Source: Candidatus Fredericiella danica (GTDB lineage Bacteria > Chloroflexota > Anaerolineae > Caldilineales > Caldilineaceae). Taken from it: a stretch of 64,000 nucleotides of DNA. Within the stretch, counting starts at the first letter, position 1; every line of letters begins with the position of its first letter. The notes under the pieces were generated by a model that ran no database searches, was not told the origin of the DNA, and saw nothing but the letters and a program-made list of their open reading frames with translations. Made by a program: the position numbers and the translations under genes. Location of the stretch: the NCBI GenBank assembly GCA_016713335.1, contig JADJPH010000066.1, positions 1 to 64,000 on the forward strand. The letters are read 5' to 3'. Below are positions 57,163 through 64,000 of the stretch, one piece after another.

Positions 57163-59778
57163 CTACATGGTGTGCGCTTGGATATCCACCTCTTTGCGGC
57201 GCGTGGCGCGTGGCGTGCTCTTACTTTTTGCCGCTTTTGGGGTAGCCTCCACCGCTTGCGTTGCCGGTGGTTGGGCATCCTTGTCCATGAGGGCTGCTGC
57301 GAGTACCTGATCCACGGTGTCGACCAGGATGAACTTCATGCGTGCGCGCACTTCTTCTGCGACTTCTTCGAGATCCGCTTCATTGCGTTTGGGCAGGATG
57401 AGCGTGTCCAGACCGTAGCGCGCGGCTGCGAGTACTTTCTCCTTGACGCCGCCGATCGGGAGCACCTTGCCGCGCAGTGTGATCTCGCCCGTCATGCCCA
57501 GTTTGGGCCGCAGCGGTCGATCGGTGAGCAGCGAAGCGAGTGCGGTGGCCATCGTGATGCCTGCGCTGGGGCCGTCTTTGGGAATTGCGCCGGCCGGAAT
57601 GTGCAGGTGGATGTCCGCCTTGTTGAAGAACTCGGGGTCGATACCCAAGTCTGCAGCGCGATTGCGCACATAGCTCAGCGCCGCGTGCGCGCTCTCCTTC
57701 ATCACGTCACCCAGTTGGCCCGTCACCGTGAAGCCCTTGGCGCCAGGGGCGCGGGTTGCCTCAAAGAACATGATGTCGCCGCCGGCTTCAGTCCAGGCGA
57801 GGCCAATGGCCACCCCGGGGACTTCCACGCGTTCCGTCACCTCTTCGTCGAAGAACTTGCGCTTACCCAGATACTGGGTGAGATCTTTACTCTTGATGGT
57901 GCGTTTGCGTCTGACCCCGCCCGAAGCCACACCGGCCGCGATCTTGCGGCAGATCTTGCCGATCTGGCGTTCCAGGTTGCGCACTCCGGCTTCGCTGGTG
58001 TAGCCCTGGATAATTTCACGCAGCGACCCCTCGGTCAGTGTAACCTCTGCCTGCCGGAGCCCATTCTCCTTGATCTGGCGCGGGATCAGATAACCCTGGG
58101 CGATCTTCACTTTCTCATCTTCTGTGTAGCTGCTCAGTTGGATGATCTCCATCCGGTCGCGCAGCGCGGGTGGGATCGTGTCGAGCAGGTTGGCCGTCGT
58201 GATGAAGAGCACCTGGCTCAGATCAAACGGCACATCCAGGTAGTGGTCACGGAATTCGCGATTCTGTTCCGGGTCGAGCACTTCTAGCAGCGCGCTGGAC
58301 GGGTCGCCGCGGAAGTCCCGGCCGAGTTTGTCTACTTCATCGAGCATGAACACGGGGTTCTTGCTTTCCACGCGGCGCAGACTCTGAATCACGCGACCGG
58401 GCATCGAGCCGATGTAGGTGCGCCGGAACCCACGGATATCGGCCTCATCGCGCACGCCGCCCAGCGCCAGCCGGATGAACTTGCGGTCCATGGCGCGGGC
58501 GATGCTTAAGCCCAGGCTGGTCTTGCCGACGCCCGGCGGTCCGACGAAGCAGAGCACGATGCCCTCGCGTTCGCGGCGAATCTTGTCGCCGATATCTTCC
58601 AGACTGTTGTCTTTGCGTTTGACTTTGCGGTCTGCACGCAGTTTACGCACGGCCAGAAATTCGAGGATGCGTTCCTTGATTTCCGCGAGGCCGTAGTGGT
58701 CTTCGTCGAGCACCTGGCGGGCGTGCTTGATGTCAAGGTTGTCGCGGGTCGTCTGCTGCCAGGGCAGGCTCACGAGCAGATCCAGGTAGGTCTTGATGAC
58801 ACTGTATTCTGCCGCCTGGATGGGCATGCGGCGCATCCGGTTCAGTTCTCGATGGGCTTCCTTGGTGGCCTCTTCGCTGAGTCCAGCCGCGATAATCCGC
58901 TCTTCCAGTTCGCGGATGTCGGCGGCTTGTTCGTCTTCTTCGCCGAGCTCCTTCTGGATAGCTTTCATCTGTTCGCGCAGGAAGAAGTCACGCTGCATGC
59001 GCTCCATCTCGCCCTGGGCTTCGGATTGGATTTTCCGGCCCAACTCAAGCACTTCCACTTCTTTCTTGAGTAGGGCGGTGAGCCGCAGCAACTTTTCGCG
59101 CACGCTGTCCATCTCAAGCAGCGCTTGCGCGTCGGCAACCTTCATCCGCATCGAACTGGCGACGAGGTAGGCCAACTGGCGGCCATCGTCGACGTTGAGC
59201 GCCATCACCGACAGTTCGTCGGGCATTTGTGGTTCGAGGTCGACCAGGCGGCGGAAGAGTTGCTGGACCGCGCGCATGAGCGCTTCCATCTCAATCCCTT
59301 CTTCCAGCGTTTCCGGCAGGATCTCGATACGGGCGCGCAGGAACGGTTCTTCCTGCGTATACTCGAGGATGCGGACGCGTTCGAGCCCCTGCACCAACAG
59401 ACGCATGGTGCCATCGGGCGTTTTGAGGACGCGGTGCACCTGCGCGGCGGTGCCAATGGCATACACCTGGTCGGGCGGCGGCTCATCGATGTTTTCATCT
59501 CGGCTCGTCACGAGTGCGATGATGCGATTGTTGGGCAGCGTCTTCTCGACGAGGCGAATGCTGCGTTCCTGACCGATGGGCAACGGCAGCCACATCATGG
59601 GGTAGACGACCACGCCGCGCAGCGGGAGCACCGGCAGATCGTCCGAGATGATCGACTCGGTCAATTGGCGGTCGCGTTCGGCGGTCTGCTCTTTGAATTC
59701 TTCTGATTCAAAGATGACCTCGTCTTCCTCCGAATCGTCCCAATCGTCCATCTCAAAATCTAAAAAGTCGTGATTCAT
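57163..59778 (-). CDS. lon: ATP-dependent protease Lon
   Basis: 871 residues. LON substrate-binding domain (about 48-250) after an acidic 40-residue N-terminal extension, Walker A GPPGVGKT (413-420), Walker B FMLDEVD (477-483), and protease motifs KDGPSAG (Ser738) and GGVKEK (Lys781), with the same Ser-Lys spacing as E. coli Lon. A basic insert (ADRKVKRKDNSLEDIGDKIR) precedes Walker A, and the C-terminus has an Ala/Lys-rich tail ending EVDIQAHTM. It degrades misfolded and regulatory proteins in the cytoplasm. A TACAAT box on the minus strand (59853-59858) is a possible -10. Frame intact. Confidence 0.95.
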   Translation of the reverse strand: MNHDFLDFEMDDWDDSEEDEVIFESEEFKEQTAERDRQLTESIISDDLPVLPLRGVVVYPMMWLPLPIGQERSIRLVEKTLPNNRIIALVTSRDENIDEPPPDQVYAIGTAAQVHRVLKTPDGTMRLLVQGLERVRILEYTQEEPFLRARIEILPETLEEGIEMEALMRAVQQLFRRLVDLEPQMPDELSVMALNVDDGRQLAYLVASSMRMKVADAQALLEMDSVREKLLRLTALLKKEVEVLELGRKIQSEAQGEMERMQRDFFLREQMKAIQKELGEEDEQAADIRELEERIIAAGLSEEATKEAHRELNRMRRMPIQAAEYSVIKTYLDLLVSLPWQQTTRDNLDIKHARQVLDEDHYGLAEIKERILEFLAVRKLRADRKVKRKDNSLEDIGDKIRREREGIVLCFVGPPGVGKTSLGLSIARAMDRKFIRLALGGVRDEADIRGFRRTYIGSMPGRVIQSLRRVESKNPVFMLDEVDKLGRDFRGDPSSALLEVLDPEQNREFRDHYLDVPFDLSQVLFITTANLLDTIPPALRDRMEIIQLSSYTEDEKVKIAQGYLIPRQIKENGLRQAEVTLTEGSLREIIQGYTSEAGVRNLERQIGKICRKIAAGVASGGVRRKRTIKSKDLTQYLGKRKFFDEEVTERVEVPGVAIGLAWTEAGGDIMFFEATRAPGAKGFTVTGQLGDVMKESAHAALSYVRNRAADLGIDPEFFNKADIHLHIPAGAIPKDGPSAGITMATALASLLTDRPLRPKLGMTGEITLRGKVLPIGGVKEKVLAAARYGLDTLILPKRNEADLEEVAEEVRARMKFILVDTVDQVLAAALMDKDAQPPATQAVEATPKAAKSKSTPRATRRKEVDIQAHTM

Positions 59779-60090
59779 GAATTCGACCTATCCATCCTGT
59801 CTTTTGTGTGGGTACGGTGGGTCAGGCGCCACCGGTCAAGCCACAAGCAGCCATTGTACCACAGAGCCGCGCACGTTAGTAAGCGGTGCTGCCACTAACT
59901 TGAATTACACCTGAAATTCTATCATGGTGGTGGGATCGGGCACGAGGGTGTCGGGGTTCCTGGCCGCACATTGACTGTTGCCTATTGCACTCGGCGATTT
60001 GCTGCCAAGTTGAAATTTACTCTAGTGTAGTACACTGCATGATGATATTCTTGCTCCCAAAATCCATTCAAAAACAAAAGGATGGTTTCC
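59779..60090. promoter_or_regulatory. Divergent intergenic region with palindrome at 60024-60036
   Basis: AGTGTAGTACACT is a perfect 13-base palindrome, 55 bases before the cyclodeaminase start and 15 bases after a TTGAAA hexamer (60010-60015), so it could be an operator. No gene is supported in this 310-base region between lon and the folate genes. Confidence 0.35.
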
Positions 60091-60728
60091 GTGGCTACTG
60101 CGACGATGACAACGACTGAATTTCTGGATGCACTTGCGGCGGGTGAACCAACGCCCGGTGGTGGCGGGGCGGCGGCACTGACCGCCAGCGAGGCTGCTGC
60201 ATTGCTCAGTATGGTGATCCAATTCACTGTGGGGAAAAAGAAGTATGCAGATGTAGAGGAGGAGATGCGCGGGTACCTCGCGCGCACCGAAGTGTTGCGG
60301 CGCGAGTTGCTGGCGGAAGTCGATACGGATGCCGCAGCGTTTCAGGGCGTTGCCGCCACCTATGGGATGCCCAAGGAGACTGACGCGGAGAAGGCGGCGC
60401 GTACGGCCGCGTTGCAGGCGCGTTAAAGCATGCCGCTGCAGTGCCCTTTGGCGTTGCCGAGACCTGTCTGGAAATCATGCGCCTGGCGGAACCCGTGGGC
60501 GCAAAGGGCAATAGCAATGTCGTCAGCGATGCGGCCAGCGCGCTCTATCTCGCGCACAGCGCTTTCCAATGTGCCATCGTCAATGTGAACGTCAACCTGA
60601 AATTCATCAAGGATGAGGCGTTTGTATCGGCATGGAGTGTTCAGGTCGCTGATGCCCAGGCCCAGGTGCAGGCAGCCTATGCCGCAGCAAAGCAGGCAAT
60701 CGAAGGCACGCTGGGGGTGACCCTATGA
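60091..60728 (+). CDS. Formimidoyl-THF cyclodeaminase / methenyl-THF cyclohydrolase FchA-like (one frameshift)
   Basis: About 210 residues. EFLDALAAGEPTPGGGGAAA is the FTCD_C family signature (PTPGGG), followed by TDAAAFQGVAATYGMPKETD; after a break near 60425 it continues AVPFGVAETCLEIMRLA and GNSNVVSDAASALYLAHSAF. GTG 60091 lies 9 bases after AAAAGG; ATG 60082 is possible but too close to that Shine-Dalgarno. FchA-type enzymes act on 5,10-methenyl-THF or formimino-THF; the neighbouring folD (stop-start overlap of 4 bases) supports a one-carbon folate role. Confidence 0.8.
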
Positions 60729-61576
60729 GCGCCCAGCTGCTCGACGGCAAGGCGCACGCCAAGACCCTTCGGGATGAACTTAAAGGTGCTTTTGCGAGTT
60801 ACAGCGCCCAGCGCGGGGTTGCACCGACGCTGGCCGTGCTGCGGATCGGCGCAGACGAGGCGAGCGCAGGGTATGCCCGCGCGCTGGAAAAGACCTGCCA
60901 GGGTGTAGGCGCCGGCTTCCAACTGGTTGAACTTCCCGAACTGATCACGCAAGCCGACGCGGTGGAAACCCTGGCCGCACTCAATAGCGACGACACCATT
61001 CACGGGATCATGATCCTGGAACCGGTGCCAAACCATATCGATCATCCGGCATTGATCGACCTCCTCAATCCTGCGAAGGATGTCGACGGTGTGCACCCCC
61101 TCAATGCCGGACGGCTACTGGCAAACCGGCCACCCTTCTTTGTGCCGGCGACGCCGGCCGGCGGGCTGCGGCTGCTGGAAAATGCCGGTGTGGAGTTCAA
61201 AGGCAAGCATGCCGTGATCGTCGGGCGGAGTGACATTGTCGGCAAGCCGATGGCCCTGCTGCTGTTGCATCGCCATTGCACCGTAACCATCACGCACAGC
61301 AGGACAATCGACCTGCCTGGCGTCTGCCGCACTGCCGACATTCTGTGTCTGGCCATTGGCCGCGCCGAAATGATCAAAGGGGACTGGGTCAAGCCTGGCG
61401 CGATCGTCGTTGACTTTGGCACGACCTATACCGATGCCGGTCTGAAGGGCGATTGTGACCAGGCTGCGGTTGCGGAGGTTGCCGGTATGCTGACGCCTGT
61501 TCCCGGCGGCACCGGACCGATGACCAATGTCCTGTTGATGGAGAATCTGTTGCGCGCCGCGCAACTCGTCGCCTGA
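60725..61576 (+). CDS. folD: Bifunctional methylene-THF dehydrogenase / methenyl-THF cyclohydrolase
   Basis: 283 residues. LDGKAHAKTLRDELKGAF, ILEPVPNHIDHPALIDLLNP, KDVDGVHPLNAGRLL, PATPAGGLRLLENAGVEFKG, VIVGRSDIVGKPMALLL (NADP Rossmann) and VPGGTGPMTNVLLMENLL are FolD motifs in the normal order. It oxidises 5,10-methylene-THF to 10-formyl-THF via methenyl-THF. The first catalytic region lacks the typical YxxxK spacing (GYARALEKTCQ contains it as Y-A-R-A-L-E-K), which is acceptable for the family. Confidence 0.9.
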   Translation: MSAQLLDGKAHAKTLRDELKGAFASYSAQRGVAPTLAVLRIGADEASAGYARALEKTCQGVGAGFQLVELPELITQADAVETLAALNSDDTIHGIMILEPVPNHIDHPALIDLLNPAKDVDGVHPLNAGRLLANRPPFFVPATPAGGLRLLENAGVEFKGKHAVIVGRSDIVGKPMALLLLHRHCTVTITHSRTIDLPGVCRTADILCLAIGRAEMIKGDWVKPGAIVVDFGTTYTDAGLKGDCDQAAVAEVAGMLTPVPGGTGPMTNVLLMENLLRAAQLVA

Positions 61577-61604
61577 TCCGGCGACCGTACGGCAGGGTGA
61601 CTGC

Positions 61605-63863
61605 GTGACGCATTTGAAAGACGCTGTTTCCAACGCTGAAACCGGGGGAACGCGATCGCGCCACCCAGGGCCACCGTCCCCCCGCTGGTTCAGTCACCCT
61701 GCCGTCGCCCACCTGTTTGCCCTGCTCGGCTATGCACTGGCCACGATCCTCTTTACGTGGCCCCTCGCCCTGAACCTCACCGTTGCCATTCCCGGCGATA
61801 GCTTTGACGGGTGGCAGAACTTCTGGAACCTCTGGTGGGTCAAAATCGCTTTTGTGGATCCGGTTTCTAACCAGCTCTACACCGACCTCCTCTATCACCC
61901 GACCGGTGTCGGTCTCTACTTTCAGACGCTGAATCCGTTTAACGGGGTGATGACGCTGCCCATTCAGGTGGCGGGCAACTTGTACCTGGCGTACAACGCA
62001 GTGGTGTTTTTTAGCTGGGTGGGCGCGGGGTTTGGGATGTTTTTGTTGACCCGGGGGGTGATCGGGCAGGGGAGGGCGCACGGGGGCTGGGCGTTTGTGG
62101 GGCCGTTTGTGGCGGGGTTGGTGTTTACGCTGGCGCCGGTGCATTCGGCGCATCTTTTGGGGCACATGCAGGTGTTCAGTCTGGAGTGGCTGCCGTTTTA
62201 TCTGCTCTATCTGTTGATGGCGCTGCAAAGGAGTATGGCGGGGCGTCGTTGGGTGCGAAGTGCGTTGCTGGCGGGCCTCTTTCTTGCTTTTAACGGGCTA
62301 TGTGATTGGTATTTCGTCCTTTATTTGTTCTTGTTCACGGCCCTGGCAGTGGTATGGGCGTGGGGCGCAAGCCAGTTGTCTGCGCCAAGATCGCAGGGGT
62401 GGGTCGGGTTTTGGCGCAGCGTGCGACCTGCACTGGTTGCCGGTGCACTGTTTGCGGTTCTGCTCAGCTTCTGGCTTGTGCCGATGGTTGCTGAGGCGCT
62501 CCAATTCAAATTTATGGTGCGCCCGCCCGCCGATCTCTATGTCTTTAGCGCCAGCGTCGCAGATTTTGTGATTCCCAACCGGTTGCACAGTCTGTTCATG
62601 CCCGGCAGCTTCGAGTGGCCGGGCAACCAGATTGCACCGGTCAGTGAGCGCACCATCGCCGTGGGCTACATCGCACTGGTGCTGGCCATCGTGGCCTTGT
62701 TCACGGCGCGGCGGCGCAGTCTACTGGTGGGTGACTGCGCTTGGCTTCTTCCTGCTGGCGCTTGGCCCACTCATTCACCTGGGCAACATCACCCTGAATG
62801 TCATCCCTGCGGCTGTCCTCAACGGCGATGATGTGCGCAGTTGGACGCCCTATGGCCTGCTGAATCAATTGGTGCCCTTCATGCGCATCAGCCGCAGCGT
62901 CAGCCGCTTTGCGATTATGGTCCAGTTGAGCATCAGCGTGTTGGCCGGGCTTGGGCTGGCGACGCTGCTACAATGGATGCGGACGCCGGTCACACGGGGT
63001 GATGCCGCCCGCCCGCCCTGGTATCGGTCCCTGGCTGCGCAATATGCCCTCGTCTTCCTCTGTGTGGGCGGTTTGCTGGCTGAGTATTGGGTTGCACCCT
63101 TCCCCGTCAGCCCACCCGACACCCCGGAATATTACGGTCAATTGGCAACTGACCCTGACCCGCGTGCCGTGTTGAATCTGCCGATGAACTACGACCGGCC
63201 CGGCTACCTGCTCTATCAGACCGTGCACGGCAAACCGCTGACCGTTGCCTATATCAGCCGTGATGACCCGCGCACCATGACCGAACGCAGCCCGGTGCTG
63301 CAGAACTTCCGGCATCTGGGAACGGACATTATCGAGGCCGACCTGGCGCAGGTTGGCCTGGCCATGCTGGCCGATTTGGAGGTCGGCACGGTCGTGCTGG
63401 ATCGCTACAAGATGCCCGGTGGGGATGAACGCACAGTCACCGAGGCCCTGACGCAAGCGATTTTTCGCACGCAGGCGCCTGTCTACGCGGACGAGCGGAT
63501 CACGGTCTATCGAGTTCCGCAGACAGTGACGCCGGAGCCGTACCTGCGGCTGGGACCGCTTAACTGGGGGCGTTGGAGCGCCCCGAGACCGGTGCACCCT
63601 ATCGGCAACTCCTGGGGCCCGCGCAGGTTGAGTTGATGCATGTCCCGCCCGGGGCGGCACTGCGCATCCGCTATCGCACGGTGGATGGCAATTCAGGGCT
63701 GCGCGTGGTGGCGCTCGACGATGACACGCCGATCATGGAACTTGCGCCGGCGCCGGATGGCAGCGAAGTGACGATGGAAATTGCGAACATGACCGGCGGA
63801 GTCAGGTTAGCGCCGGACGCACCGGGGGCGGTGATGATCGAATTGATTGGGCTGGAAGATTAG
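61605..63863 (+). CDS. Large polytopic membrane glycan-type protein (two frameshifts)
   Basis: About 750 residues when joined. DSFDGWQNFWNLWWVKIAFV carries the acidic first loop, then about eleven helices (WAFVGPFVAGLVFTLAPVHS, SERTIAVGYIALVLAIVALF), a break near 62725, FFLLALGPLIHLGNITLNVI and FMRISRSVSRFAIMVQLSIS, and a soluble region (PMNYDRPGYLLYQTVHGKPL). Another break near 63580 precedes a beta-sandwich end VELMHVPPGAALRIRYRTVD. It resembles GT-C and YfhO-like proteins, as do the genes at 41-46 kb. Acceptor and donor unknown. The GTG at 61605 is the likely start. Confidence 0.65.
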
Positions 63864-64000
63864 TGGCCCAGCACGCGGACGCTGTGTTCACGGCCCTGGT
63901 GGGTTAGTTGCCATGCACCGAACGTGCGCAGCAGTTCGCGCACGCGATCACGGCGGGTGCGCATGCGCTCGTCGGTGCATTTCCACTCGCCGGTCACCTG
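63860..64000 (-). CDS. C-terminal part of an unidentified protein, truncated by the window edge
   Basis: 46 codons ending in TAA (63860-63862), reading QVTGEWKCTDERMRTRRDRV, then RELLRTFGAWQLTHQGREHS and VRVLGH. Its stop overlaps the stop of the convergent upstream gene by 3 bases. Arg-rich and helical; no family recognised from this fragment. Confidence 0.45.
   Translation of the reverse strand, partial: QVTGEWKCTDERMRTRRDRVRELLRTFGAWQLTHQGREHSVRVLGH

Overview
The window is about 60% GC bacterial chromosome with tightly packed short operons. Lipoproteins with Pro/Thr-rich linkers, several large GT-C-type membrane proteins, a YegD-like Hsp70, pRiA4b ORF-3-like and Imm5-like proteins, and intergenic REP-like repeats suggest a Chloroflexota (Anaerolineae/Caldilineae-like) genome. 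That assignment is an inference from gene families; no rRNA or other phylogenetic marker was compared. No tRNA, rRNA, CRISPR array, insertion sequence or prophage was recognised.

0.5-7.4 kb: three consecutive genes encode related STAND-like AAA ATPases. The first fuses a caspase-like protease, an ATPase and an OmpR-type DNA-binding domain. The second keeps Walker B but has no visible P-loop. The third carries a CARDB-like Ig domain before its ATPase. This is the best candidate for an undescribed (conflict/defence or signalling) system. 7.4-15.2 kb: a six-gene hyfBCEFGI-like membrane complex whose large subunit lacks both NiFe-binding motifs, so it is an energy-converting-hydrogenase-related (Ehr) complex rather than a hydrogenase. 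Its genes are unusually rich in frameshifts.

15.2-29 kb: mixed accessory and housekeeping genes: YegD-like chaperone, SDR, Imm5-like protein with a RibD/DHFR-like reductase, an Rrf2 regulator that shares a palindromic operator with the next membrane gene, lipoproteins, a dehalogenase-like hydrolase, a kinase-fold phosphotransferase with peptidase E, a Ca-binding-like secreted protein, an orphan response regulator and a GNAT enzyme, interspersed with inverted and tandem repeats. 29-40 kb: metallophosphoesterase, lepA, a UbiA-type prenyltransferase, a class III aminotransferase, lhgO, pgm and a CoA transferase. 40-46 kb: a glycosylation-type membrane cluster (flippase-like protein plus two GT-C-type proteins). 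47-53 kb: RNA methylation and metabolite repair (rsmD, THUMP-like methyltransferase, PncC, NAD(P)H-hydrate epimerase, thiamine pyrophosphokinase). 53-64 kb: Lgt-like protein, UDP-glucuronate decarboxylase, a PHP-AlbA_2 fusion, lon, an fchA-folD folate pair and a third large membrane glycan protein.

Many genes carry single-base indels, often in short homopolymers, while their conserved motifs remain intact in the shifted frame; a C17-G34 run also sits at 48841-48891. Both point to draft or long-read assembly errors at least in part. Frameshifted genes are therefore given as full-length spans with the approximate break described.
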